Source: Albidovulum denitrificans
GTDB taxonomy: Bacteria > Pseudomonadota > Alphaproteobacteria > Rhodobacterales > Rhodobacteraceae
Reading direction: 5' to 3'
Assembly (NCBI RefSeq): GCF_002973535.1
Contig: NZ_PVEP01000010.1
Span: 1 to 64,000 of the forward strand
DNA: 64,000 nucleotides
In this document: piece after piece, positions 41,925 through 51,346 of the stretch
How positions within the stretch are numbered: position 1 is the first letter of the stretch
Layout: each line of letters begins with the position of its first letter
The notes under the pieces: model-generated
Told to the model about the DNA's origin: nothing
The model's database searches: none
What the model saw: the letters and a program-made list of their open reading frames with translations, nothing else
Made by a program: the position numbers and the translations under genes

Positions 41925-43376
41925 ATGAGCTTTCTCGGCATAGACCTCGGCACCTCCGGGTTGCGCGCGCTTCTGGTCGATGAGGGGGGCGTTCCGGTCG
42001 GGTCGACCGAATGGCATTACGCCGCCGCCCATCCGAAATCCGGCTGGTCGGAACAGGACCCGGCGGACTGGATCGCGGCGCTGGAAGGGGCGGTGGCCAA
42101 CCTGCGCGCGGCCCATCCCGAATTCGCGCGGCTGAAGGGGATCGGCATCGCCGGTCACATGCATGGCGCGACGCTGCTGGATGAGACGGACACGGTGATC
42201 CGGCCCTGTATCCTGTGGAACGACACCAGGTCCGAGGCCGAGGCCGCGCGGCTGGACGCCACCGACCGGGTGCGGGAGCTGTCGGGCAACATCGTCTTTC
42301 CGGGCTTCACGGCGCCCAAGCTGGAATGGGTGCGGGCGCATGAGCCCGCGCATTTCGCCCGCATCCGCAAGGTGCTTTTGCCCGCCGCCTATCTCAACCT
42401 CTACCTGACCGGGGATTATGTGTCCGACATGTCCGACGGTGCGGGGACCTCATGGCTCGATACCGGGCGGCGGGAATGGTCGGATTACCTGCTGGAACAG
42501 GGACATATGCGGCGCGACCAGATGCCCCGGATCGTCGAAGGGGCGGACCGCGCCGGGACGCTCAGGGCGGACCTTGCGCGCAAATGGGGTGTCGGCGGCG
42601 ATGTCGCGGTCGCTGGCGGGGCGGGGGACAATGCCGCTGCCGCCTGCGGGATCGGGGCGCTGGACGAAGGGCAGGGCTTCGTCTCGCTCGGGACCTCCGG
42701 CGTCATCGTGGCCGCACGGCAGGGCTATACGCCCGCGCCCGAAACCGCGGTCCACACCTTCTGCCACGCGGTCCCGAACCGTTGGTACCAGATGGGCGTC
42801 ATGCTGTCGGCGACCGACAGCCTCAACTGGCTGTCCGGCATCGTCGGCGCAAAGCCCGCCGACCTGACCGCCGCGCTGGGCGACGATCCGGTCGCGCCGG
42901 GCAAGGCGCGGTTCCTGCCCTATCTGTCGGGCGAACGGACGCCGCATAACGACGCGGTGATCCGGGGCGGCTTCACCGGGCTTGGCACCGACACCACGCG
43001 CGACGACATGACCCGCGCGGTGCTGGAAGGCGTGGCCTTCGCGCTGCGCGACAATTTCGATGCGTTGACGGCGACGGGCGCGCGGTTCGACGGGCTGATC
43101 GCCATCGGCGGTGGCACACGGTCGCTTTACTGGCTGCGGATGATCGCGACGGTTCTGGGCGTGCCGCTGCACCTGCCCGCGGGCGGGGAGTTCGGCGCGG
43201 CCCTTGGCGCGGCCCGGCTGGCGATCTGCGCGGCGACCGGCGCCGATCCGCAAGAGGTGATGGAAGGCCCCGCGCTTGGCCGTCAGATCGACCCTGTGGC
43301 AGAGCTTCGCGCGCCCTTCGAGGATGGCTATGCCCGTTTCCGCGCCGCCTATCCGCTGATCCGGCAGGCGCAGTAG
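41925..43376 (+). CDS. xylB: Xylulokinase
   Basis: A 483-residue FGGY kinase of normal XylB length. The N-terminus is GIDLGTSGLRALLVDE; the xylulokinase-type segment GHMHGATLLDETD and WNDTRSEAEA are present, and the ATP-binding domain has SLGTSGVIVAA and GGGTRSLYWLRMIA. It phosphorylates D-xylulose made by the xylitol-type or ribitol-type dehydrogenases and sends it to the pentose phosphate pathway. A 144-bp gap without further genes precedes it. Confidence 0.93.
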   Translation: MSFLGIDLGTSGLRALLVDEGGVPVGSTEWHYAAAHPKSGWSEQDPADWIAALEGAVANLRAAHPEFARLKGIGIAGHMHGATLLDETDTVIRPCILWNDTRSEAEAARLDATDRVRELSGNIVFPGFTAPKLEWVRAHEPAHFARIRKVLLPAAYLNLYLTGDYVSDMSDGAGTSWLDTGRREWSDYLLEQGHMRRDQMPRIVEGADRAGTLRADLARKWGVGGDVAVAGGAGDNAAAACGIGALDEGQGFVSLGTSGVIVAARQGYTPAPETAVHTFCHAVPNRWYQMGVMLSATDSLNWLSGIVGAKPADLTAALGDDPVAPGKARFLPYLSGERTPHNDAVIRGGFTGLGTDTTRDDMTRAVLEGVAFALRDNFDALTATGARFDGLIAIGGGTRSLYWLRMIATVLGVPLHLPAGGEFGAALGAARLAICAATGADPQEVMEGPALGRQIDPVAELRAPFEDGYARFRAAYPLIRQAQ

Positions 43377-43493
43377 GCCCCGGCGCGCACTCCCTGACAT
43401 CGTCCGTTTGCGTCATTTTCTGGCGCATCCGGGCAATGCGGGGCCACCGCCATCGGATACTCCTTGCCCATGGGCGTTCAGCAGGGGGCAGCC

Positions 43494-44621
43494 ATGAAGA
43501 TCAAATCCGTCACGGTCACCTCGCTGCGACTGCCGCTGAAGGTGCCGTATATATGGTCGCAGGGGGTTGAAGAGGCGTTCGTCGTCAACCTGATCGCGAT
43601 GGAGGCCGAGGATGGCACCATCGGCTATGGCGAAACGACGACCGCGCCGGATGCCACCGCGCAGGCGCGGGTGCTGGACAAGGTCGGGCGGCGGCTGGTC
43701 GGCACCTCGGTCTTCGACATTGCGGCGGGCTGGGCCGATGCCTATCGGGCGCTGTTCCTGACCTTCGGGGGCAACATGCCGCGCTATGCCAACCAGTTGC
43801 AGTCGGGACTGGAGATGGCCGCGCTCGATCTTCAGGGCAAACTTCTCGGCCGTCCGGTCTGGGACCTGCTCGGCGGGCAACGGCGCAAGGATGTGGGCTA
43901 TTTCTATTTCCTTCAGGGCGAAAGCCCTAAGGCGATCGCGGCCGACGCCGCCCATGCGGTCAGCATCGGGGAGCCGGTGATCTACCTCAAGGTCGGTGTC
44001 GGGACCGAACATGACCGCGACGCCGTGCGACTGGTGCGCGAGGCCATTGGCGACGCGCGCCTCAGGCTGGACGCGAATGAGGCCTGGGACGTTTCCACCG
44101 CGATCCGGCGGCTGACCGATTTCGCGCCCTACGGCATCGAGTATATCGAGCAGCCGACCACCTCACGCTCCATCGAGGCGCTGCGGCGGGTGACGGAACG
44201 CTCGCCCATCGCCATCGGTGCCGATCAGGCGATCTTCACGCTGGACGAGGTCTACCGCGTCTGCGCGACCGGGGCCGCCGACATGGTCGCCATCGGCCCG
44301 CGTGAGATCGGCGGGCTGCGCGGCACGATCAAGGCGGCGACGATTGCGGAAGGGGCGGGGCTGAACCTCTGCATCCATTCCTCGATGACGACGGGGATTT
44401 CCACCTGCGCCGAACATCATGTCGGCCGCGCGATCCCGAACCTTGACGACGGCAACCAGATCATGTGGCAGCTCTTGAAAGAGGACATCGTGGAAAGCCC
44501 CGGCCTGACTCCGGTGAAGGGGCGGCTGGCGCTTGCGGGGCGACCCGGCCTTGGCTTCACGCTGAACGCGGATGCCGTCGCCCGCGCGGCGGAGCTTTTC
44601 CGCAAGCACGACTGGTCCTGA
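43494..44621 (+). CDS. Enolase-superfamily enzyme (mandelate racemase/muconate lactonizing type), unusual active site
   Basis: A 375-residue protein. The capping domain is about 1-120 and the barrel 130-350. Metal ligands are seen at Asp193 (LDANEAW), Glu219 (IEQP) and Asp244 (ADQ). The catalytic KxK is Tyr-Leu-Lys at 164-166, and the lysine expected on the opposite strand is replaced in AIGPREIGG (residue 268). A basic start (MKIKSVTVTSLRLPL) opens the protein. It may therefore be a dehydratase, epimerase or cycloisomerase of a substrate not yet assigned. It begins a run of catabolic genes ending near 48611. Confidence 0.8.
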   Translation: MKIKSVTVTSLRLPLKVPYIWSQGVEEAFVVNLIAMEAEDGTIGYGETTTAPDATAQARVLDKVGRRLVGTSVFDIAAGWADAYRALFLTFGGNMPRYANQLQSGLEMAALDLQGKLLGRPVWDLLGGQRRKDVGYFYFLQGESPKAIAADAAHAVSIGEPVIYLKVGVGTEHDRDAVRLVREAIGDARLRLDANEAWDVSTAIRRLTDFAPYGIEYIEQPTTSRSIEALRRVTERSPIAIGADQAIFTLDEVYRVCATGAADMVAIGPREIGGLRGTIKAATIAEGAGLNLCIHSSMTTGISTCAEHHVGRAIPNLDDGNQIMWQLLKEDIVESPGLTPVKGRLALAGRPGLGFTLNADAVARAAELFRKHDWS

Positions 44622-44623
44622 GG

Positions 44624-45451
44624 ATGGCGGACGCGGCCCCCGACTGGATCAACGGTGACCCCGACGACCTTCGCCGCTGGCGCAATGCCAGCCCCGAGGT
44701 GGTCAACCCGGTCCTGCCGGATGATGTCGCGATCACGGCGCTTGCGCCCGATGGCGCCTGTCCCGGCGGCCTGATCTGCACGCCCGACCGGGTGGAGGGG
44801 GTGCCGGTGGTCTACTTCCACGGCGGCGGCTTTGTCGTCGGCTCTCCCGAGACGCACCGCATCAACACCGCCTGGATCGCGCATCTGACCCGCGCGCCGG
44901 TCATTTCGATCCGCTACCGGCTGGCCCCCGAACATGCCTTCCCGGCGCAGGCCAAGGATGCGGTGGCCGCCCTCCGCCGCCAGCTTCGTAGCCATCCGCG
45001 CCTGCGGCTGATGGGCGACAGTGCGGGCGGGCTGGTTGCGCTTTGGGCGCATGCCGGGCTGACGGTTGAGGAACGCGGTCGGATCGGGGACGTGGTCCTT
45101 TTCTATCCCGGTGGCACCGCCTCTATCCCCCGTCCGGTCGGGCTGGGGGAGGATGAGGCCGGGGGGCTGGGGCCGAAATCGCTTGCCGCCTATCAGCGCA
45201 GGCTGGATCCGAACGGGATTGCCGGGGGCGATGCGCGCTATGATCCGATGGCGGAGGGGTTCGCCGCCCCGGCGCGGATGACCATCCTCGGCGCCGGTGC
45301 CGACCCGATCCTGTATCAGGCGCGGGCGCTGGCCGACCGCCTGAAGGCGCGGCTTCTGGTGGCCGAGGGCGAGGCGCACAGCTTCCTCGCCGCGCTGCCG
45401 TCGGAGCCTGCCATCACCCATCTGAAACGCGCGCTGGGGGAAACGCCCTGA
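44624..45451 (+). CDS. Alpha/beta-hydrolase of the hormone-sensitive-lipase type
   Basis: A 275-residue hydrolase. The HSL oxyanion motif is YFHGGGFVVGS and the nucleophile elbow is LMGDSAGGLVALW; candidate Asp (GAGADPILY) and His (GEAHSF) complete the triad. It probably cleaves an ester or lactone of the compound handled by the neighbours. It starts 2 bp after the enolase-superfamily gene, so co-transcription is likely. Confidence 0.85.
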   Translation: MADAAPDWINGDPDDLRRWRNASPEVVNPVLPDDVAITALAPDGACPGGLICTPDRVEGVPVVYFHGGGFVVGSPETHRINTAWIAHLTRAPVISIRYRLAPEHAFPAQAKDAVAALRRQLRSHPRLRLMGDSAGGLVALWAHAGLTVEERGRIGDVVLFYPGGTASIPRPVGLGEDEAGGLGPKSLAAYQRRLDPNGIAGGDARYDPMAEGFAAPARMTILGAGADPILYQARALADRLKARLLVAEGEAHSFLAALPSEPAITHLKRALGETP

Positions 45452-45479
45452 TGCCGCAGGCCCGACAGAAGGTGCGCCC

Positions 45480-46163
45480 ATGCACGACACGCTGACCCTG
45501 CCGCCCGGAAAGGCCGCGCTTCTTCTGATCGACATGCAGGAGGAGCATCGGAGCGATTTCCGTTACCTCGTCCACGGTTACGAGACGGTCGTCGCCAACT
45601 GCGCCCGGCTTCTGGCGGCGGCGCGGGCGCGGGGGATGCCGGTCCTGCACACCGTCTACCTTGTCGATACGGCGGCCGATGTGACCCGGCCCTTCCATCC
45701 AAAGGGCGATGATGGCCGGTCGGCCTTTTCCGATGCCGGGACGCCGGGGGCGGAGATTTCGCCGGAACTTGCCCCCCTGCCGCAGGAAACCGTCATCGTG
45801 AAACGCGATGCGAGTTGCTTTACCGCGCCCGGTCTGGCCGAGGCGATGGACCGGCAGGGCATCGACTGGCTGATCGTCTGCGGCTGCTGGTCCGAGGCCT
45901 GCGTCGCCGCCACCGTCAAGGACGGGGTGGAACGGGGGGTGCATATCCTTCTGGTCAAGGATGCCTGCGGTTCGGGCAGCCCGGCCATGCACGAAACCGC
46001 CGTCCTGAACATGGCCAACCGGCTTTACGGCGGCGCGGTCGCGGACACCGGCCGCGCGCTGTCGCTGATCGGCGGCGGGATGGCGCGGGTGTGGCGGACC
46101 ACGCTGCCGGTGCCGATGAAATTCACCTATGAAAGCGCCTCGCGCGACTATGACGCGCTCTGA
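45480..46163 (+). CDS. Cysteine hydrolase of the isochorismatase family
   Basis: A 227-residue protein with the conserved Asp (LLLIDMQEEH), Lys (VIVKRDASCF) and Cys (VCGCWSEACVAAT) of the isochorismatase/nicotinamidase fold. Such enzymes hydrolyse amides or carbamoyl groups, for example N-carbamoylsarcosine. Beside a dimethylglycine-dehydrogenase-like gene this points toward an N-substituted amino acid, but the exact substrate is unknown. Confidence 0.83.
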   Translation: MHDTLTLPPGKAALLLIDMQEEHRSDFRYLVHGYETVVANCARLLAAARARGMPVLHTVYLVDTAADVTRPFHPKGDDGRSAFSDAGTPGAEISPELAPLPQETVIVKRDASCFTAPGLAEAMDRQGIDWLIVCGCWSEACVAATVKDGVERGVHILLVKDACGSGSPAMHETAVLNMANRLYGGAVADTGRALSLIGGGMARVWRTTLPVPMKFTYESASRDYDAL

Positions 46164-46178
46164 TCCGGGACCCGATCC

Positions 46179-48611
46179 ATGACCGAAGCCACGCCCCTGC
46201 CGTCCCATGCCCAGGCCGTCGTCATCGGCGGCGGGCTGGTTGGCTGTTCGATCCTCTACCACCTTGCCAAGCTTGGCTGGACCGACGTGGTGCTCTTGGA
46301 GCGGACGGAACTGACCTCAGGCTCTACCTGGCATGCGGCGGCGAATATCCACGGGCTGCATGACAGCACCAATATCAGCCGCCTTCAGCACTACACGATG
46401 GGCCTTTACAAGGAGCTGGAGGCCGAGACGGGACAGGGCTGCGGGATCTTTCAGCCCGGCTCCCTCTACCTTGCCCAGACCGAGGCGCGCGAACATCAGT
46501 TGCGGCTTCAGGCGGCCAAGGCGCGCTATTACAAGATGGATTTTTACGAGATCGGCCGGGATGAGGCAGAGCGTCTGCATCCGCTGGTCGATTTCGACGG
46601 CATCCGCTGCATCATGTACGAACCGCAGGGCGGCAATGTCGATCCCTCGGGCGTGACGATGGCCTATGCGGCGGGGGCGCGGGCGCGGGGCGCGCAGATC
46701 CACCGTTTCACGCCGGTGACGGCGACGGTGCCGCAGGCCGACGGGTCGTGGATCGTCGAAACCCCGCGCGGGTCGATCCGCGCCGGTTGGGTGGTGAACG
46801 CGGCGGGCCTCTGGGCGCGCGAGGTGGCGGCATTGGCCGGCATTGACCTGCCGCTGATGCCGACAGAGCATCAGTATTTCGTCACCGAGACCATCGCGGA
46901 GATCGCCGCGATGGACCGCCGCCTGCCCTCCGTCGCCGACCGCGACGGCGAATACTACCTGCGGCAAGAGGGCAAGGGCCTGCTGGTCGGCGCCTATGAA
47001 CGCGACATGCGGTTCTGGGCCGAGGACGGCACGCCCCAGGGCTTCGGGCATGAGCTGTTCCCCGACGATCTTGAGCGGATCGAGCCGAACATGATGCGCG
47101 CCATCGCCCGCGTTCCGGCGGTGGGCGAGGCGGGGATCAAGCGCGTCATCAACGGGCCGATGATCTGGTCGCCCGACAGTGCCGCGTTGTTCGGCCCGGT
47201 GCCGGAACTGCGCAACTACTTCTGCTGCAACGGCATCATCCCCGGCTTTTCGCAATCCGGCGGGCTTGGCCTTCTTTCGGCCGAATGGATGGTGGAGGGG
47301 GAGCCGAAGCTGGACATGTTCGGCTGGGACCTTGCCCGCTATGGCCACTGGGCGGGGAAGGCGTTCACCCGCGCGCGGGTCGCCGACCAATACGCCAACC
47401 GCTTCAAGATCCACTTCCCGAATGAGGAACGCGCGGCAGGCCGCCCGGTGCGCACCCGTCCGGTTTACGCCATGCAGAAGGAGATGGGGGCGGTCTTTGG
47501 CCTGAACTACGGCTGGGAACATCCCTTGTGGTTTTCCGCCGGGGAGGAACCCGTCGAAGAAACGATCGGGTTCGACCGGCAGAACTGGTGGGCGCCGGTG
47601 GGGCGCGAGGCACGGATGCTGCGGGACCGCGCGGGCCTGATCGACATCTCCAACTTTGCCCGATACCGCGTCACCGGCCCCGGCGCGCGGGACTGGCTGA
47701 ACGCCCTTGTCGCGAACCATGTGCCGGGGCAGGCGGGCCGGTCCTGCCTTGCGCCGCTGATCGGCAGGCGCGGCGGCATCGCGGGGGATTTCACCATCAC
47801 CTGCCTGGGCGATGGCGATTACCTGATGATCGGCTCGGGCATGGCCGAACGCTATCACAAGCGCTTTTTCGACGCGGTGCCGCTGCCTGCGGGGACGGCG
47901 TGGCGGTCGGTGACCGAGGCGATGGCGGGCTTCAACCTTGCCGGGCCGCTTTCGCGGGAGATCCTGCAAGGGCTGACCGATACCGATCTGTCGAACGCCG
48001 CCTTCCCCTTCTTCCGCTCGGCGCGGATCACGGTCGCGGGGGTCGCCTGCATCGCGATCCGCGTCTCCTTCACCGGCGATCTGGGATGGGAGTTGCATTG
48101 CGCCGAGGCCGACCAACCGCGCCTTTACACCGCACTTCTGGACGCGATGGCGCCTCACGGCGCCGGGCCAGTCGGCAGCCGCGCGTTGATGAGCCTTCGG
48201 GTCGAGAAGGGCTATGGCAGCTGGGGCCGCGACTACAGCCCGGAATACTGGCCGCAGGAATGCGGGCTTGCGGGGCTGGTCCGGGCCGACAAGGACTTTC
48301 TGAACCGCGAGGCCTGTCTGCGGGTCTTGCAACAGCCCGCGCGCGAGGTGCTGCGGGTGCTTGAGGTCCGCGCCGAGACCGCCGATGCGACGGGGGGAGA
48401 GCCGATTTTCGACGCGGATGGGAAGCCCGCCGGCAAGATCTCTTCCGGCGCTTATGGTTATCACGTCGGCAAGTCGCTGGCGCTGGCCTATCTGCGGCCG
48501 GAGATCGTGCCGGGGACCGGGCTTGAGGTGATGATCCTTGGCCGCCCGCATGGCGCGACGGTTCTGGACGGCGCGCCCTTCGACCCGGTGGGGCGGCGGT
48601 TGCGGGGGTAG
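46179..48611 (+). CDS. FAD-dependent oxidoreductase, dimethylglycine/sarcosine dehydrogenase-like
   Basis: An 810-residue protein with three parts: DAO FAD domain (about 8-370, with VVIGGGLVGCSILYHLAKLG), FAO_M linker (about 375-430) and GCV_T plus GCV_T C-terminal domains (about 435-800). The segment SGSTWHAAANIHG holds the His that binds FAD covalently in this family. Such enzymes demethylate N-methyl amines, passing the one-carbon unit to tetrahydrofolate. The substrate may be dimethylglycine, sarcosine or a related betaine. It is encoded just behind the cysteine hydrolase. Confidence 0.9.
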   Translation: MTEATPLPSHAQAVVIGGGLVGCSILYHLAKLGWTDVVLLERTELTSGSTWHAAANIHGLHDSTNISRLQHYTMGLYKELEAETGQGCGIFQPGSLYLAQTEAREHQLRLQAAKARYYKMDFYEIGRDEAERLHPLVDFDGIRCIMYEPQGGNVDPSGVTMAYAAGARARGAQIHRFTPVTATVPQADGSWIVETPRGSIRAGWVVNAAGLWAREVAALAGIDLPLMPTEHQYFVTETIAEIAAMDRRLPSVADRDGEYYLRQEGKGLLVGAYERDMRFWAEDGTPQGFGHELFPDDLERIEPNMMRAIARVPAVGEAGIKRVINGPMIWSPDSAALFGPVPELRNYFCCNGIIPGFSQSGGLGLLSAEWMVEGEPKLDMFGWDLARYGHWAGKAFTRARVADQYANRFKIHFPNEERAAGRPVRTRPVYAMQKEMGAVFGLNYGWEHPLWFSAGEEPVEETIGFDRQNWWAPVGREARMLRDRAGLIDISNFARYRVTGPGARDWLNALVANHVPGQAGRSCLAPLIGRRGGIAGDFTITCLGDGDYLMIGSGMAERYHKRFFDAVPLPAGTAWRSVTEAMAGFNLAGPLSREILQGLTDTDLSNAAFPFFRSARITVAGVACIAIRVSFTGDLGWELHCAEADQPRLYTALLDAMAPHGAGPVGSRALMSLRVEKGYGSWGRDYSPEYWPQECGLAGLVRADKDFLNREACLRVLQQPAREVLRVLEVRAETADATGGEPIFDADGKPAGKISSGAYGYHVGKSLALAYLRPEIVPGTGLEVMILGRPHGATVLDGAPFDPVGRRLRG

Positions 48612-48617
48612 CGGGCC

Positions 48618-50000
48618 TTACCCCGCGAAGGCGCGTTCCAGATCGCGGGCCAGCGACACAAGCCGGTTGTCCCGATAGGGATGACCCACCAGTTGCAGCC
48701 CGACCGGCATTCCGTCGCCCACCGGCAGGGGCAGGCTGATGGCCGGGCAGGGGGCAAGCAGGTTGAACGGGCTGGTCATGTCCAGCCCGCCATAGCGCCC
48801 GTCGGGCAGCGTCTTGTCGTGCATGTCGTCGGTGTCGGTGGCCAGAGGCGCGGTCTTGGCGCAGGTCGGGCAGATAAAGGCGTCCGCACCGTCCAGCAGG
48901 GCGGCGAAGTCGTGCCAGAAGGTTGTGCGTTCGAATTCCAGCCGCTTGTAATCCACCGCCGACAGCCCGGCGGAAACCTCGATCAGCGACAGAAGCTCGG
49001 GGTCCATGCGGTCGCGCTGGCCCTCTACCCGGTCGCCCCAGGCGGCGGCCAGCGCCACGGACCAGAGCGTCAGCCACAGGTCGTTGACGCGCCGCGTCCA
49101 GGGCAGGGCGACCTCTGTCACCTCGGCCCCCGCCGCCCGCAGCCGCGCGATGGCGTGGTCCATGGTCGCCGCGACCTCGGGCGCGACGGCATAGTAGCCA
49201 AGGTCGGGCGAATAGGCGAAGCGCTTGCCCGTCAGCCCCTCCGCCGGGGCCGGGTCCGGTAAGGCGGGGCGCGACAGGATGTCGGCCGGGTCCTGCCCCT
49301 CCACCGCTTTCAGGAACAGTGCGGCATCCCCGACCGAGGTCGCGAGCGGGCCGAAATGGGACATGTCGTCGAAGACGGTCGGCAGGATATCCATCGGGAT
49401 GCGGCCAAGGCCGGGCTTCAACCCGACCACCCCGCAAAGCGCCGCCGGAATGCGGACCGAACCGCCCATGTCGGTCCCTTCGGCCAGCGGCACGCAGCCG
49501 CTTGCCACGGCGACGGCAGACCCGCCGGACGATCCGCCCGCGCTGCGCATGGGATCGTGCGGATTGCGGGTCATGCCCCAGCGCGGGCTGCGGGTAAAGC
49601 CGGAATGGGCGAATTCGGGCGTCGTCGTCTTGCCGACGATGATGGCGCCCGCGGCCTTCAGGCGCCGCACGATCACCGGGTCATGGGTGCCGGGCGCATC
49701 GGACAGGGTCCATGACCCTCGGGTCGCGGGATGGCCCGCCGAGGGGGTGAAATCCTTCAGCGCCACCGGCACGCCGCAGAGAAGACCCGGTTTCGCGCCG
49801 CCGTCCAGCGCCGCGTCAAGCGCCCGCGCCGCTGCCATCGCCTCATCCCGCAGGATGATGGTGAAAGGGTTCAGCGCTGGCTGAACCTCCTCCATCCTCG
49901 TCAGGGCGGCGGCGATCCGGTCCTCGGCCGTCAGGCGCCGCGCGGCGACGGCGCGGGCGGTGTCGGCGGCGGAGAGTTGGGGCTGGATCAGGCGGTTCAT
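48618..50000 (-). CDS. Amidase (amidase-signature family)
   Basis: A 460-residue amidase. The catalytic Lys is in GVPVALKDFTPSAG and the Ser-Ser pair in GGSSGGSAVAVASG (the Ser-cis-Ser-Lys triad). Length and pattern match amidases related to GatA, AtzF and indoleacetamide hydrolases. It converges on the dimethylglycine-dehydrogenase-like gene with only 6 bp between them. Substrate unknown, but it may release ammonia from the same nitrogen compound. Confidence 0.88.
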   Translation of the reverse strand: MNRLIQPQLSAADTARAVAARRLTAEDRIAAALTRMEEVQPALNPFTIILRDEAMAAARALDAALDGGAKPGLLCGVPVALKDFTPSAGHPATRGSWTLSDAPGTHDPVIVRRLKAAGAIIVGKTTTPEFAHSGFTRSPRWGMTRNPHDPMRSAGGSSGGSAVAVASGCVPLAEGTDMGGSVRIPAALCGVVGLKPGLGRIPMDILPTVFDDMSHFGPLATSVGDAALFLKAVEGQDPADILSRPALPDPAPAEGLTGKRFAYSPDLGYYAVAPEVAATMDHAIARLRAAGAEVTEVALPWTRRVNDLWLTLWSVALAAAWGDRVEGQRDRMDPELLSLIEVSAGLSAVDYKRLEFERTTFWHDFAALLDGADAFICPTCAKTAPLATDTDDMHDKTLPDGRYGGLDMTSPFNLLAPCPAISLPLPVGDGMPVGLQLVGHPYRDNRLVSLARDLERAFAG

Positions 50001-50094
50001 CGTCCCTCCACCACGCGCGGCGCGTCAAGGTGCCGTTTCGTGGCCCCGATCATCCTTGTCGGCTTGGGGAAATGCAAGCGGCCGGGTGGGGCGC

Positions 50095-51249
50095 TCAGAG
50101 GGCGTTCAGCATGTCCTCGATATGCGGAAACCCTTCCTTCAGCGGGCGCTGGAACCAGTGCCGGGCCAGATCGGGGTCACGCGGGCGCAGGCGGCCCTCG
50201 GCATAGACGATTCCAAGGATCTTGGCCGCATAGGCGGGGCTGTTGGACAGCGCGGGATAGCTGCCCGTGGGTCGCCCGGCATAAAGCGCGGGTCGGCCGA
50301 AGGGGCTGTTGTCCACGCGGTAGGTTTCGCGCGTTGCCGTGGCGCAGTCTTCAGCGTAGGCAAGCGCTTCTTCGGTCTCCGCGTCCAGCGGACCGGGCGC
50401 CTGCGCGGCCTGGGGCAGCGTTTCCTGCCGCGAGATTTCGCGCAGCCGGTTGACCGCGATGGCGCATTTGGCCGAAAGAAGCCCGCCGTCGGCCGCGACT
50501 TTCCACCAGCCGAAACGGTCCCTTGCCGAGAAGGCCGCCGGAAGGCCGGCGAGGTCGCGCGCCGGTGTCTGCCAGGCGATCCCGGCCAGTGCCGAGGCGC
50601 CGCGGGGTTCCCCGAGGTCCAGCGCGGCCAGCAGGGCCTCGACCGCTTCGCCAAGATCGGCCAGATTGCCGGTTTCGCCATAGCGCTCCTCCAGCGTCTG
50701 GCCAAGCAGGTAAAGATAGACCGGAGATCCGCTTTCGGCGGCTTGGCGGGCATAGGAAACGCGGAGGTCGGAGAGGCCTTCGCCGATACCGAGGATCTCG
50801 GCGCGGTTGAGGAAATAGAGCCGCCGGACCATCTCGGCTGCCGCGTGCGGGTCGCCCGCATCGGCCAGCGGCTTGAGAAGGGCGATGTGGCGGCGCACCT
50901 CTTCCGGGTCGGTGCCATACCGGTCCTTGCCCATCCGGGCGAGGTTGTAGGCGGCGACGGCGCTGCCCTTGTCTGCGGCCGTGGTGAAATGCGCGCGGGC
51001 AAGATCGGGGTCCGGCGGCATGTCATATCCGCGCTGCGCCAGTACGCCGAGGTTGTTTTCCGCGGTCGCATCCCCGGTCAGGGCCAGTGTTGCCCAGTAA
51101 AGCCGGGCGGTGGGGATGTCGGACGCCTCGAACCGGTCAAGCGCGCGGTCGTTGATCCGGGCGGCGATCCCGTCCCAGGCCAGAAACGTCACTGCCATCA
51201 GGCTGCCGAAAACGACAAGGGCCGTCAGGCCCAGCTTTCGTGAACTCAT
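50095..51249 (-). CDS. Membrane-anchored Sel1-like repeat protein
   Basis: A 384-residue protein. The N-terminus (residues 7-25: GLTALVVFGSLMAVTFLAWDG) is a single transmembrane anchor. The rest has repeated helical units with A-Y-N-L-A and A-A-D-K-G or A-A-E-S-G patterns, typical for Sel1-type tetratricopeptide repeats (for instance ENNLGVLAQRGYD and AYNLARMGKDRYG). It probably scaffolds a complex in the periplasm. It is alone, with no clear operon partner. Confidence 0.75.
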   Translation of the reverse strand: MSSRKLGLTALVVFGSLMAVTFLAWDGIAARINDRALDRFEASDIPTARLYWATLALTGDATAENNLGVLAQRGYDMPPDPDLARAHFTTAADKGSAVAAYNLARMGKDRYGTDPEEVRRHIALLKPLADAGDPHAAAEMVRRLYFLNRAEILGIGEGLSDLRVSYARQAAESGSPVYLYLLGQTLEERYGETGNLADLGEAVEALLAALDLGEPRGASALAGIAWQTPARDLAGLPAAFSARDRFGWWKVAADGGLLSAKCAIAVNRLREISRQETLPQAAQAPGPLDAETEEALAYAEDCATATRETYRVDNSPFGRPALYAGRPTGSYPALSNSPAYAAKILGIVYAEGRLRPRDPDLARHWFQRPLKEGFPHIEDMLNAL

Positions 51250-51346
51250 GAATACTGCTCTTCCTTCGTGTTCCGCGCAGCGCTTTATCGGGCGAATCTG
51301 ACGATAGTTGGACAGCGTCCTTGCCGCGCCTGAGGCACCACCCAGA

